From: Bdellovibrio sp. ZAP7
GTDB taxonomy: Bacteria > Bdellovibrionota > UBA1018 > CAIMNF01
Direction of reading: 5' to 3'
Length of the DNA: 64,000 nt
Assembly: GCA_945874535.1 (NCBI GenBank)
Contig: CAMCGZ010000006.1
Location: forward strand, 1 to 64,000
The position numbers and the translations under genes were made by a program. A model generated the notes under the pieces. It was not told where the DNA came from. It did no database searches and worked only from the letters and a program-made list of their open reading frames with translations. Each line of letters begins with the position of its first letter. The first letter of the stretch is position 1. This document shows, piece by piece, positions 1-10,013 of this stretch.

Positions 1-99
1 ACGAAAGTCGAGCACTTGGACTGGGAACTCGATGGGGGTGCGGTACTCAACGAATTCAGTGTAGTCTCCGTGGAGTACGGTCCCGATCAAAAAGCTTGA
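1..99 (+). CDS. C-terminal end of an upstream CDS (partial), product unknown
   Basis: Frame 1 reads TKVEHLDWELDGGAVLNEFSVVSVEYGPDQKA* with no internal stop from base 1; truncated by the window edge. Confidence 0.5.
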   Translation, partial: TKVEHLDWELDGGAVLNEFSVVSVEYGPDQKA

Positions 100-135
100 C
101 GCACAGCCTCCGGGTCCCGTGGTAAACTGAATTCG

Positions 136-1056
136 ATGGGGCGGAACGATCGGGTTTTGTGGGCAGTGCTTTGGATTTTTTCGGGATGGGGGGCTCCTTC
201 CCATGCAGGGGCTGCTGTGTCGTGCGAGTCGGTTTGCGATGCGAAGAGCGGGGTATCCGGAAAGTCGATCCAACAGCAGTGGGATCAGCTGTTCAAGGGG
301 CAGCGCGTGTGTCGGGTCACTTCCGGTTCGGATAGTCCTTCTCGATCGATCCAAGAACATCGGGACCTGTTCACCGGAGCCAGGATGGAAGCAGCAGTCC
401 TGACCGGGGGCTGTCGGATGAACCGTCCGGTCTTGAACTCATTCCGCGAATCCGTGGATTCCGAAGGCAGTCAGGGTTTCGTGAGGCGTTCATTGGAGAG
501 GGCCGGACTTCAGAACAAGCCCGGGTGTTTCCAGGAGATCTCTGCCGGATCACCCATGAAGGGCGGGGACCTCCTGCGTCTCGGCCATCAGGCGATGATT
601 GTGGCCTCCGTGGGTGAGGATCCTTTCGGGATCGATGCCCGCCTGGCCGCTGACTCCACCCCACTCCGATTCTCAGGAAAGAATCCCGTATCCGGCGCTC
701 AGCAGCTCTGTCGCGAATGGTTGATGGATAGTTCCAAATTTCAGATTTCTGTCGTTTTCCTCTCCCAAGAGGGGCGTCACGGATCGCGGGTGAGGCAAGG
801 GACCTTCGGATCATTGATCAGTGAGGATCATCCGGGATCCCTGTGGGATCATGCATTGCAGGAGTGGGCGCTGCCCGACTGTGTTCAGAAAGTCATGGGA
901 CGGGGTTACCAGGCTGCGAGCACCCCTTCGTCACCACTCAAGGTGGAGCGTCATACCGGGGCCGGGCCCGGGTGCCGAGTTCCGGTGTCAGGTCTTCCTT
1001 CTTCCCGGGAATCTGAGTGTGCCCTTTGTTGTGCGGCTGGAGGGAGGGCGCCATGA
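136..1056 (+). CDS. Hypothetical secreted protein
   Basis: 306 aa ORF with hydrophobic N-terminus; stop overlaps the ATG of the next ORF (ATGA). Last ~40 aa are low quality (possible frameshift). Confidence 0.55.
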   Translation: MGRNDRVLWAVLWIFSGWGAPSHAGAAVSCESVCDAKSGVSGKSIQQQWDQLFKGQRVCRVTSGSDSPSRSIQEHRDLFTGARMEAAVLTGGCRMNRPVLNSFRESVDSEGSQGFVRRSLERAGLQNKPGCFQEISAGSPMKGGDLLRLGHQAMIVASVGEDPFGIDARLAADSTPLRFSGKNPVSGAQQLCREWLMDSSKFQISVVFLSQEGRHGSRVRQGTFGSLISEDHPGSLWDHALQEWALPDCVQKVMGRGYQAASTPSSPLKVERHTGAGPGCRVPVSGLPSSRESECALCCAAGGRAP

Positions 1057-1526
1057 AAGTATTCTGGCTAGCGCTCCTCTTCGCTTCAGGGGGAGTGGCC
1101 AGTCCCGTGGTCGTGGAGTCTTTGTATTCCGAAGAGGATTGTGAGGACCTTCAGCAGATCGCTCAGGATTACCTCGAGCTCGAGCTTTCGGGTTTCCGCT
1201 GGCAAGGCGGGGAGTCGGTCTGCCTGAAAGGACTTAAACTGAAAACCTGGCCCTCACAGCAGGAAGCTCCGGTCGCGGATCCGATGCTCCGACGTCCCGA
1301 GTATTTGATCCCCGACGACCGCCCTGCGGATGTCTCGGTGCGGAGGCTGCCAGGAGACCGGCTCGAACTCAAAGTGCACTACATCGGAAGAAAGGGAGCC
1401 AAAGAGATCGCGGTGCGGGATACTGCGATCCTTCGATTGCACTTCGGCAAGGTGCGGGAGACCCGGGGCTGCGCATCGGTGTACCAGCCCCTTGAACACC
1501 TGGTGATGCGCAAAAATTGCCAGTAG
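1053..1526 (+). CDS. Hypothetical secreted protein
   Basis: ORF from ATG 1053 (MKVFWLALLFASGGVASPVV...), signal-peptide-like N-terminus, overlaps previous stop. Confidence 0.6.
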   Translation: MKVFWLALLFASGGVASPVVVESLYSEEDCEDLQQIAQDYLELELSGFRWQGGESVCLKGLKLKTWPSQQEAPVADPMLRRPEYLIPDDRPADVSVRRLPGDRLELKVHYIGRKGAKEIAVRDTAILRLHFGKVRETRGCASVYQPLEHLVMRKNCQ

Positions 1527-1541
1527 GGTGGCTCTCACCTC

Positions 1542-2027
1542 TCATTGAATCGGTGTTTCGATTCCTTCGGTTCTGCTCTCCATCACCCACGCCGATTCGC
1601 CATTGGAATAAAAAGACCTGCGTTCATGGGTTTTTTTGAACCCGCAGGACTCATACAAACGGATTGCGGTCAGATTGCTTTCCCGGACCTCGAGCAGGAT
1701 TCTCGGAATCTCTTCCCGGATGGTGTCCTGGATCATCAATTGCATGAGCTTGCGACTGAGCCCCGTTCCCCGCCATTCGGGCGCCACCGTGATGTTGAGC
1801 AGGGAGACCCCTTCAGTCTGGATCCAGTACACCATGTAAGCAAAAATCCGGGAATCCGTTTCATCGTCCGTGAGAACCAGAAAACGGGACCAAGCTGTCG
1901 AGAGCTCTTTTTCAAAACCGGAGCGGGACCAAGGGAAAGGGTGGCTTGCGCCCTCGATGGCCAACACGGAGTCGAGGTCTTCCGAGCAGGCGGGGCGAGG
2001 GCTCAGTTTTGGAAGCGGTTCCATCAC
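1542..2027 (-). CDS. rimI: GNAT acetyltransferase, RimI-like (ribosomal protein S18-alanine N-acetyltransferase)
   Basis: Motifs LLNITVAPEWRGTGLSRKLM...ILLEVRESNLTAIRLYESCGFKK typical of RimI. Confidence 0.8.
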   Translation of the reverse strand: MMEPLPKLSPRPACSEDLDSVLAIEGASHPFPWSRSGFEKELSTAWSRFLVLTDDETDSRIFAYMVYWIQTEGVSLLNITVAPEWRGTGLSRKLMQLMIQDTIREEIPRILLEVRESNLTAIRLYESCGFKKTHERRSFYSNGESAWVMESRTEGIETPIQ

Positions 2028-2118
2028 GGGCTTGATACCAGACCGAGTCCTTCAATTCAAATGCAAGGTGCAAGGCCGGTGACTCTGGGTTAACCTATAC
2101 GGGAAGGAGCGGTGCACC

Positions 2119-3537
2119 GTGAAGCGAAGCGTACTCTATGATGTCCTGTATGGGTTCATCCCGATTACGGAGTGGGAAGAACAGATCATCAATTCACCGT
2201 TTTTTCAGAGACTGCGTTGGATCAAACAACTGAGTTTCGCCAACTACATTTTCCCCGGGGCTGAGCACAATCGTTTTGCCCACACGATCGGCGTGATGCA
2301 CTCGATGGACCAGATGCTCCGGGCTCTGGGGCTTGCAGTGCCGGATCACGAACTCTTCGATGCCCGGGCCACTTCCCAGGCCGCCATGCTCCACAAGAGT
2401 CTCAGGATCTCGGCTCTCATGCACGACATCGGTACTTTCCCGTTCTCACACACGGTCGAGTACGCCTACATGAGGCATGGAAATGATGCGCGGCGCTTGC
2501 CCAAGAGGGCCAAGACACTTTCCAACAACCATGAGCACCTCGGCGCTTTCATCATCAAGAATACCCGCTACGAAGGGGGGATCACCCGCATCCTGGAGGA
2601 TTTCGGTTTTGATGTGGCCATGATCTCAAAAATCATCAAGGGTGAATCTCCCTACATGGTCGCAAATCAGCTCATGCATTCCGATCTCGACGCAGACCGG
2701 ATGGATTATCTGCTCCGCGATTCTTATTACACCGGGATCCAATACGGTCAGTTCGACCGGGATTACATCCTCGCCAATCTTGCCACCTTCGACATCGGCA
2801 GAGGCCAGGTCGGTTTCGGAGTGCGCGAGAATGCCATGCGAGCAGTCGAGGATTTTTTGATTGCCCGCTTCAATTGGTACTCGCAGGTGATCAAGAACCA
2901 ACAGTCATCGAAGTTCGATGTCATCTCGACACAAATCGCGGAGAAGTTTCTTGAAGAGGACCTGATTCACCAGTTTCACGATCTCCTTCAAATGATCGAA
3001 GACCGGGACGAGCGGTTTTTCTGGTGGAACGATGTTTACTTCATCAATCGTTGTCAGGAAGTCCGGCAACTGGGTCTCATTGAAGACCGGAATACCAATG
3101 AGTTGATCGAAATGCTTCTTTACCGGAAGGCGCCCAAGACAGTGCATCACCCCGAGTTCGAGCACCGGATTCTCGAGGCCTCCGGATCCGAAAAGGAACG
3201 CGAAAAGCGGGTCAAGCGGATCCGTGCCATCGTATCGGATATGGAGCGAGTGATCGATCAGTATGGGACCGGCAAAGAGTGGATCCTGGCCGACATTCCC
3301 GAGAAAGACATCTCTTTCACCGCCTCGCGCGAGAAATTGAAAAAGAAGGAGAGGAAGGGACCCCTGTATCTCGAGCTCGAGCCGGTGAAGATCCTCACCA
3401 AGCGCTCGGGGGTCAAGCTTCTGATCGAGGTCGAAAACTCGATCGTGAAACGACTCTCTCACTACATCAACTTTGTTCCCAATGTGTACGCCAACGAGGC
3501 TGCGATCCGCCTCTTCAAGTCAAAAAAGCTGATCTGA
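2119..3537 (+). CDS. HD-domain phosphohydrolase (dGTPase-like, COG1078 type)
   Basis: NRFAHTIGVMHSM, ALMHDIGTFPFSHTVE and SDLDADRMDYLLRDSYYTG motifs. Confidence 0.85.
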   Translation: MKRSVLYDVLYGFIPITEWEEQIINSPFFQRLRWIKQLSFANYIFPGAEHNRFAHTIGVMHSMDQMLRALGLAVPDHELFDARATSQAAMLHKSLRISALMHDIGTFPFSHTVEYAYMRHGNDARRLPKRAKTLSNNHEHLGAFIIKNTRYEGGITRILEDFGFDVAMISKIIKGESPYMVANQLMHSDLDADRMDYLLRDSYYTGIQYGQFDRDYILANLATFDIGRGQVGFGVRENAMRAVEDFLIARFNWYSQVIKNQQSSKFDVISTQIAEKFLEEDLIHQFHDLLQMIEDRDERFFWWNDVYFINRCQEVRQLGLIEDRNTNELIEMLLYRKAPKTVHHPEFEHRILEASGSEKEREKRVKRIRAIVSDMERVIDQYGTGKEWILADIPEKDISFTASREKLKKKERKGPLYLELEPVKILTKRSGVKLLIEVENSIVKRLSHYINFVPNVYANEAAIRLFKSKKLI

Positions 3538-3607
3538 CGAGTGACTCATGGCGTTAATCCGGCCTTTTCGGATTGCGTGGGGCTCGAAGTGAATCTAAGT
3601 TGGAAGG

Positions 3608-4282
3608 GTGGAAAACTCCCGTCTGAAAACTGTCGTTCTCCTGTCTGGAGGGCTCGATAGCAGTGCCAATCTGGCTATCGCCGATCATTTCGATCGCCCC
3701 GTGCTCGCACTGACGGTCGATTACGGGCAGCGTGCTGCCAGTCCGGAGATCCATGCATCACGGAAACTGGCCGAATATTACGGGGTCCCTCACCGCGTTT
3801 TGGATTTGAAGTGGTTGGGCGGTCTCGGTGGAAGTGCGCTGACCGCAGGGTCCATCGATATTCCGGAGCCGGATACGGCCGGGCTTGATGATCTGAAGTC
3901 GGCCACGGAGACTGCAAAAGCGGTTTGGGTACCCAATCGGAATGGTGTCCTGATCAATGCGGCGGCCGCTTTGGCCGAGAGCATGGGCGCTCAGCAGGTC
4001 GTTGTCGGATTCAACAAGGAAGAGGCGGCCACCTTTCCTGATAACTCTTCCCAGTTTCTGGGAACGGCCAACCTGGCACTCAAGTACTCGACCGCCGGGA
4101 AAGTGAAGCTCGCCTGTTACACCGATATGATGATCAAGAGCGAGATCGTCGAGGCTCTCAGGAATCTCCCCAAGACTTTTCCTTTCGAAATGGTCTGGTC
4201 CTGCTACCACGGTGGCGAAAAAATGTGTGGAAAGTGCGAATCGTGCAAACGATTCATCCGTGCAACAGGGGGTAGTACATGA
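3608..4282 (+). CDS. queC: 7-cyano-7-deazaguanine synthase QueC
   Basis: VVLLSGGLDSSANLAIA PP-loop, TVDYGQRA, C-terminal zinc cysteines CYHGGEKMCGKCESCKRF. Confidence 0.93.
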   Translation: MENSRLKTVVLLSGGLDSSANLAIADHFDRPVLALTVDYGQRAASPEIHASRKLAEYYGVPHRVLDLKWLGGLGGSALTAGSIDIPEPDTAGLDDLKSATETAKAVWVPNRNGVLINAAAALAESMGAQQVVVGFNKEEAATFPDNSSQFLGTANLALKYSTAGKVKLACYTDMMIKSEIVEALRNLPKTFPFEMVWSCYHGGEKMCGKCESCKRFIRATGGST

Positions 4283-4842
4283 GCCTGACCGTGTTCCGTT
4301 CGTCCGAGTCCATGCCGTATACGGGGCCCGAGCTCAGGCCGCATTTCATCCTCTCCCGCTTCGGGATCGAAGGGTCGGCTATTGTGGCTTTCCGGGGTCC
4401 GTGTCGGGTGGAGACCGCGCACTTGGTGGATTGGGAAGACCGACTGGCGGCGGACCACATTGCGGCCAAGGAGATGGTCCACTTTCTCGGAGAATTTTTC
4501 GGGATCACCCTCCGGGAGGGTGTCTGGATCCAACGGCACCTGGTTCTAGAGGCAGCTGCCAGACTCCGGGCGTTGGGGCTCGAGGTGAGTCGCGATGGGG
4601 ACGATCTTTTTCTGGCTGGCGGAAAACTCAGTGTCTCAATTGTCACCGCATCTCCGGTTTCCGTGCTACTGCACCTCGGGATCAATCTGGATGCGGAGGG
4701 TGCTCCGGTCCGGGCAGCGGGTTTGACCGGAGCTCTTGAAGCGACAGTGATCGAAAGCTGGATCGATGCACTCCTGGACAGGTTCAGCAAGGAATGGACG
4801 AGCGTGAACCGGGCCACTGTGAAAGTAAAACCGGTCATTTGA
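4279..4842 (+). CDS. DUF366-like family protein
   Basis: YTGPELRPHFILSRFGIEGSAIVAFRGPCRVETAHLVDWED N-terminus resembles DUF366; ATGA overlap with queC. Confidence 0.7.
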   Translation: MSLTVFRSSESMPYTGPELRPHFILSRFGIEGSAIVAFRGPCRVETAHLVDWEDRLAADHIAAKEMVHFLGEFFGITLREGVWIQRHLVLEAAARLRALGLEVSRDGDDLFLAGGKLSVSIVTASPVSVLLHLGINLDAEGAPVRAAGLTGALEATVIESWIDALLDRFSKEWTSVNRATVKVKPVI

Positions 4843-4852
4843 GGAGCGGAAG

Positions 4853-5986
4853 ATGTCGATTCAGGTTCCGAGTTACATTGAGCAATTGAAACCCTATATC
4901 GCCGGGAAGCCGATCGAGGAAACCCAGCGTGAATACGGTGTGAAGCGGGTGATCAAGCTGGCATCGAATGAGAATCCTCTCGGGCCCTCTCCGAAAGCGG
5001 TCGCCGCCATCAAGAAGTCCATGAAGGACCTGCAATTGTATCCGGATGCCAGCGGGTACCGTTTGCGCCATGCGCTCGCCAAGCTCGAGAAAGTTTCTTT
5101 CGAAGAGATTGTACTCGGGAACGGGTCGAACGAGGTCATTGAGCTGTTGATCCGTTCGTTTTGTGTGCCGGGTGATTTCATGGTTGCCAGTGACGGAGTT
5201 TTTGCCGCCTATCCCATTTCGGCAAGGATCCAGGGTGTCGATACGCTCTTCAGCCGGATGACCCAGGACTACCGCTTCGACCTTCCTGCCATGCTTGAAT
5301 TGATCCGTTCCAATCCGAGGGTCAAGCTCGTGGCGATTCCGAATCCGAACAATCCCACGGGGACCTATGTGACCGAGCGAGAACTCACCTCGTTTTTAAG
5401 TGAAGTCGAGAAGGTACGGGACGGCTCGGTGCACGTGATTCTGGACTACGCTTATTGGGAGTACGTGAGCGCTAAGGATCTTCCCGATCCCGTGGCGCTT
5501 TACCGGAAATTCTCGAATGTCTCGGTGCTGAAGACCTTCTCCAAAATCTACGGTCTGGGCGGGCTTCGGGTGGGTTACGGGATCATGCGGAATGATCTGG
5601 CGAAGTACGTGCAGAAAGTCCGAATGCCCTTCAATGTTTCGGGCCCGGGATTGGTCGGTGCCGAAGCCGCACTTGCCGACAAGGAATTCATCAAGAAGAG
5701 CATCCGGATCAACCGTGAGGGCATGAAGTCGATGAAGAAGTTTTTCACCGATCTTGGAGTTCCCTTTCTTCCCTCCCAGGGGAACTTCTTCCTGATCAAT
5801 ACCCGGCAGGGGTTCGGGATGTCCGGTCCCGAGGTGTTCGAGGCGTGTTTGCGACTCGGAGTTATTTTCAGGCCTGTGGCCAATTATGGACTCCCGGACT
5901 GGCTCCGGGTCACAGTGGGTACTCCTGCCCAGAACCGGGTCGCTCAGAAGGCGTTTCTGAGCCTGAAAAAGCACAAAATCCGCTGA
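4853..5986 (+). CDS. hisC: Histidinol-phosphate aminotransferase
   Basis: ASNENPLGPSPKA, NPNNPTGTYV, FSKIYGLGGLRVGYG PLP lysine motif. Confidence 0.93.
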   Translation: MSIQVPSYIEQLKPYIAGKPIEETQREYGVKRVIKLASNENPLGPSPKAVAAIKKSMKDLQLYPDASGYRLRHALAKLEKVSFEEIVLGNGSNEVIELLIRSFCVPGDFMVASDGVFAAYPISARIQGVDTLFSRMTQDYRFDLPAMLELIRSNPRVKLVAIPNPNNPTGTYVTERELTSFLSEVEKVRDGSVHVILDYAYWEYVSAKDLPDPVALYRKFSNVSVLKTFSKIYGLGGLRVGYGIMRNDLAKYVQKVRMPFNVSGPGLVGAEAALADKEFIKKSIRINREGMKSMKKFFTDLGVPFLPSQGNFFLINTRQGFGMSGPEVFEACLRLGVIFRPVANYGLPDWLRVTVGTPAQNRVAQKAFLSLKKHKIR

Positions 5987-6007
5987 ATCCGTGATACGCT
6001 CCGGTTC

Positions 6008-6724
6008 ATGGCCAATCCCTTTGTTGTCGCGGTCGACGGACCCGCGGGCACCGGCAAAAGTTCGGTGACAAAAAAAATCGCGGACCTTTTCCACCTGGTG
6101 CATGTGAACACCGGGTCCTTGTATCGTGCGGTGGCTTATCTTGCGACTGAAGCCGGTTTCAATCTCGATTTTGAGGAGGCGGATCATGCCGCCATCACCC
6201 GGATCGCCGAAAAAGCCCAGTTCGAGTTCAAACGGGTGCAGGAAAAGAATCCGAAGAACCGCTTGTTTGCAAACGGGAAGGACGTCACGTCCCAGTTGCG
6301 GACTCCGGATATGAGCATGATGGCCTCGAAGGTTTCGGCCATTCCGGGTGTCCGTTCGGCCTTGAAGGGACTTCAGCGCGGGCTCGGTCTCCAGGCTCCT
6401 TCCATTCTCGAAGGCCGAGACATCGGGACCGTGATTTTTCCGGATGCATCGATCAAGTTTTTTCTCACAGCCAGTATCGATGAACGTGTAAAACGCCGTT
6501 TGGCCGAGCTCGAGGCCCAGGATAGCGAGCCCATTTCCTTTGAGGAGCTTCGCGAGCAGATCCGCCTCCGGGACGAGGGAGATTCGAACCGGGCCATCGC
6601 GCCCCTCAAGAAAGCGGTCGATGCGATCGAGATCGATACCACCTCCCATACTCTGGAAGAGGTGGTGAGGATGATTTCAGAACGTATCGTAGAAAGATTC
6701 CCCGGGCTCGGAGTGAAGGTCTGA
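6008..6724 (+). CDS. cmk: Cytidylate kinase
   Basis: VAVDGPAGTGKSSVTKKIA P-loop, ILEGRDIGTVIFPDA. Confidence 0.95.
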   Translation: MANPFVVAVDGPAGTGKSSVTKKIADLFHLVHVNTGSLYRAVAYLATEAGFNLDFEEADHAAITRIAEKAQFEFKRVQEKNPKNRLFANGKDVTSQLRTPDMSMMASKVSAIPGVRSALKGLQRGLGLQAPSILEGRDIGTVIFPDASIKFFLTASIDERVKRRLAELEAQDSEPISFEELREQIRLRDEGDSNRAIAPLKKAVDAIEIDTTSHTLEEVVRMISERIVERFPGLGVKV

Positions 6725-7735
6725 ATGAAGCGGATCCTCGTGACCCGCACGGATCGCCTCGGGGATGTGATCCTCGCCACCCCGGTTCTACGTCGTTTGG
6801 TCCGGGCATTTCCAGAGGCGAAGATCGATTTCCTGGTCCGCAAGGAATGGACTCCTGTTTTGCGCTACAACGAACCGGTGCGGACTTTGGTTTATGACCC
6901 GCAGATGCCGGGTGATGATTTGACGAAGGTGCTCCGGGAATCCTCCTACGATGCAGCTTTCGTCCTCCGGGATGAATCCGCGGTGACCCGGGCGGTCTCG
7001 AAGGCCGGAATTCCGATCCGGGTGGGGCCATATTCGACTTTGAGGTCGTTTTTCCATTTCAACCGGGGAAGATTTCAAAGACGCTCGCGTTGTCTCATGC
7101 ACGAGGCCGAATACAACCTCGATTTGTTGAGTCGTTATGCCGCGAAGGAGGAGTCCGTTCCGAGAGCCTGGATCGAGACATCCGACAGTGCCAAGCAATC
7201 AGCGTCGAAGTTCTTATCGGACGGGGGGCTCATTCCGCGGAGCTACGTGGTGATCCACCCGGGATCGAGCGGTTCCGCACGATACGTCAAGCAGGAGGCG
7301 CTTCAAGCGCTGGCTTCCGGTTTGGTGAAAAAAGGAGTTCCGGTCTTGGTGAGTGGGGGGCCTGCCGAAGGAGCGCTGATCGAGGCCTTCCGCTCGAAGG
7401 TTCCCGGTGTGACGGTACTGGGAGGCGATGCCGGAATCGGACTCGACGGGCTCGCGGAGGTGATGAGACAAGCGAGAACGGTCGTCGCTCATGGAACCGG
7501 ACCGCTCCACCTGGCCGCGGCTGTCGGGACTCCTGTGTTGGCGATTTTTCCTCCTTTGTTTGTTTTGTCGGAGAAACGTTGGGGTCCGTTGGTACGACCC
7601 TGTTCTGTTTGGATTCCCGAGGTCTCCTGCCCTGAAAAATACCGCTGTGCAGGCCAGAGGTGTCCGGTTTATGATTGTATGGATCTTTTCGATGTGAATT
7701 CCGCGATGCGCACCCTGGAGACCCTTCACCCATGA
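6725..7735 (+). CDS. Glycosyltransferase family 9 (ADP-heptose:LPS heptosyltransferase-like)
   Basis: ILVTRTDRLGDVILATPVLRRL, VIHPGSSGSARYV, VAHGTGPLHLAAAVGTPVLAIFPP. Confidence 0.88.
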   Translation: MKRILVTRTDRLGDVILATPVLRRLVRAFPEAKIDFLVRKEWTPVLRYNEPVRTLVYDPQMPGDDLTKVLRESSYDAAFVLRDESAVTRAVSKAGIPIRVGPYSTLRSFFHFNRGRFQRRSRCLMHEAEYNLDLLSRYAAKEESVPRAWIETSDSAKQSASKFLSDGGLIPRSYVVIHPGSSGSARYVKQEALQALASGLVKKGVPVLVSGGPAEGALIEAFRSKVPGVTVLGGDAGIGLDGLAEVMRQARTVVAHGTGPLHLAAAVGTPVLAIFPPLFVLSEKRWGPLVRPCSVWIPEVSCPEKYRCAGQRCPVYDCMDLFDVNSAMRTLETLHP

Positions 7736-8748
7736 AGACCAAACCCCATCCTGTGACCCTGCCAGAAGAGGAACTCGTCCAGTTGTTGTCGCGGTTCAGA
7801 GAACAGCGCGTGGCGGTGCTCGGGGACGTCGGGATCGACCGCTACACCCAGGGGAGGGTCGACCGGATTTCTCCTGAAGCTCCGGTTCCGATTGTTGCGG
7901 TTGAAAAAGAGACTTTGAAGCTCGGTCTTGCGGCGAATGTGGCGGATAACATTGTGGCTCTCGGCGGGAACGCCGAGTTGACTGGTGTGGTCGGCAAGGA
8001 CAAGGACGCGCATGATCTCGAGGCGCTATTGAAAGAGAAGACTTTGCCTGTGAGCGGTTTGGTTCCAGACTCGTCCCGGCGGACCATCTTGAAGGAGCGG
8101 ATTGTCGCCGAGACCCAGCAGATGCTCAGGGTCGATTATGAAGACACCCATTCGCTATCTTCCGTGATTCAGAAGCGCGTTCTTTCTTCAGCATTGAAAG
8201 CGGTGAAACGTTCGACCGCACTGATCATCGAGGATTATTCGAAGGGTCTGTTGAACGAGGTCATGTTGAAGGCCGTGATCACCGAGGCACGGAAGCGGAA
8301 GATCCCCGTGCTGGTGGATCCGCATTTGAAAACTCCAGCCCGATGGTACTCGGGGGCCACCTTGCTCACTCCCAATAAAAAAGAAGCTGAAGCTTTGGCG
8401 GGGATGAAGATCGAGAGCGATGAGACCCTTCTCCGTGCCGGTCACACCATCATGAAAGAAACGCGGGCGGACAGCTTGATCATCACGCTCGGTAAGGATG
8501 GCATGGCCATTTTCAAAAACGCCCAAGCGAAGCCTGTACTCATTCCGACTTTTGCGCGTGAGGTTTACGATGTCTCTGGAGCCGGAGACACGGTGATTTC
8601 CGTGCTCGCTCTTTCTCTCGCTTCTGGAGCGAAGCTCGAGGAAGCTGCGTTCGTTTCGAACCTTGCCGCAGGTGTCGAGGTCAGCAAGCGTGGAACGGCG
8701 ACAGTTTCGCCTCAGGAAATCATCCAGGCCTACCTCAGTTCGAGTTGA
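7732..8748 (+). CDS. hldA: D-glycero-beta-D-manno-heptose-7-phosphate kinase (RfaE/HldE domain I type)
   Basis: ATG at 7732; VAVLGDVGIDRYTQGRVDRISPEAPVPIV and YDVSGAGDTVISVLALSLASG motifs; ATGA overlap with upstream heptosyltransferase. Confidence 0.88.
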   Translation: MKTKPHPVTLPEEELVQLLSRFREQRVAVLGDVGIDRYTQGRVDRISPEAPVPIVAVEKETLKLGLAANVADNIVALGGNAELTGVVGKDKDAHDLEALLKEKTLPVSGLVPDSSRRTILKERIVAETQQMLRVDYEDTHSLSSVIQKRVLSSALKAVKRSTALIIEDYSKGLLNEVMLKAVITEARKRKIPVLVDPHLKTPARWYSGATLLTPNKKEAEALAGMKIESDETLLRAGHTIMKETRADSLIITLGKDGMAIFKNAQAKPVLIPTFAREVYDVSGAGDTVISVLALSLASGAKLEEAAFVSNLAAGVEVSKRGTATVSPQEIIQAYLSSS

Positions 8749-9955
8749 ATCCTTCCCGCCGAATCCAGACCAGAGAAAGTGCCACGACGGTCAGGCAGCC
8801 GATGTAGAAGGGGAGCTCCATTTTGAATCCGAAAGCGAGGAGCCCGCAAAAAGGCCCCGCGATCCGAGCAAGCGAGCTCATGCCCTCCTTCAGTCCGATG
8901 ACCGCGCCTTGCTCATCAGCCAGGGCCCTTTTGGAAACCAAAGAGGCCAGTGTCGGGTTAATGAGGCCACTCCCGAGCGCGAGTGGAATGGCATTATAGA
9001 AAAACGCCTCATAGGTGGAACTGTGGGCGAAGAGCACCATGGCGGCCCCCTGCAGTGCGAGGCCGGTGATCAATAGGCGTTTTTCGCCGTATTTGGGAAC
9101 GAGTTTCCGGATGAGGCCTCCTTGGATGAAGGCGCCGAGGATTCCGGACCACATCAGCACCATCCCTGTTTTATAGGCGGCCGATTCAGTTCCAAGGTCG
9201 AATCGCTTCTGGATCAGGAGTGAGAATACTTGCTCAAGATTCGAGAAGGCAAAGGTGGCAAAGAAGGTCGAGATGACCGGAAGCAACAGCGCCGGATCGT
9301 TCAGGATGCGTTTGAAGGTGGTCCATTGAGCTGAGCGTTTTCCGACTGCCGCTTTCGATTCATTTTCTTTCCGTATCAATTCCGGAAGACTTTCTTCGAG
9401 GCGGAACCACGCCAGGATCAGATTCAGGAGACAGAGGGTGCCTGCGATCAGGCCGGGAGCACTCATGCCGAGTTTGGCGGTCGAGATCCCTCCCAGCGGC
9501 GGACCGAGGGTGAACCCGATCCCGAAAGCCGCTCCGATCAGCCCCATGCCTTTGGCCCGGTCCTTCGGGGGGGTGATGTCCGCGATGTAGGCTTGAGCGG
9601 TAGAAATATTGGCTGCGAAGATCCCCGCCAGTGCGCGGGAGAGGATGATGAGGCCGAGCGTGTTTGAAAAAGCGAACAGAAAGTACGAAAGGGTCGATCC
9701 CAGCAAAGAAAGAAGCAGGATCGGACGTCTGCCCAGCCGGTCGGAAAGGCGGCCCCACACCGGAGAGAAGAAGAACTGCATCAGAGAATACACGGAACCG
9801 AGCACGGCAAGCTCGAGCGGGGTGGCGCCATAGTGGCGCCCGTAGATCCCGACCAGGGGGATGATGATGCCGAATCCGACCAGATCGAGAAAAACCGTCG
9901 TGAAGATCACCACAAGGGGGGATCGCTTGCGAGGAGGGCTGGCGGAGTGTTTCAT
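8735..9955 (-). CDS. MFS transporter, tetracycline-efflux-like (TCR/Tet subfamily)
   Basis: Twelve hydrophobic segments; FLDLVGFGIIIPL, WGRLSDRLGRRPILLLSLLGS, AYIADITPPKDRAKGMGLIGAAFGIGFTLGP. Confidence 0.88.
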   Translation of the reverse strand: MKHSASPPRKRSPLVVIFTTVFLDLVGFGIIIPLVGIYGRHYGATPLELAVLGSVYSLMQFFFSPVWGRLSDRLGRRPILLLSLLGSTLSYFLFAFSNTLGLIILSRALAGIFAANISTAQAYIADITPPKDRAKGMGLIGAAFGIGFTLGPPLGGISTAKLGMSAPGLIAGTLCLLNLILAWFRLEESLPELIRKENESKAAVGKRSAQWTTFKRILNDPALLLPVISTFFATFAFSNLEQVFSLLIQKRFDLGTESAAYKTGMVLMWSGILGAFIQGGLIRKLVPKYGEKRLLITGLALQGAAMVLFAHSSTYEAFFYNAIPLALGSGLINPTLASLVSKRALADEQGAVIGLKEGMSSLARIAGPFCGLLAFGFKMELPFYIGCLTVVALSLVWIRREGFNSN

Positions 9956-10013
9956 AGGCTAGCTTCTAACAAACTTGAGGAAAGCTCTCAAACTCAATGT
10001 TAAAACCGGGAAT

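Noticed and set aside
3557-3575. Hairpin AATCCG-N7-CGGATT between HD-hydrolase gene and queC as a rho-independent terminator
   Set aside because: Short 6-bp stem and no T-run; insufficient support
5396-6649. 417-aa minus-strand ORF across hisC and cmk
   Set aside because: Antisense to two clear genes; low-complexity H/R/G-rich translation typical of GC-rich shadow ORFs
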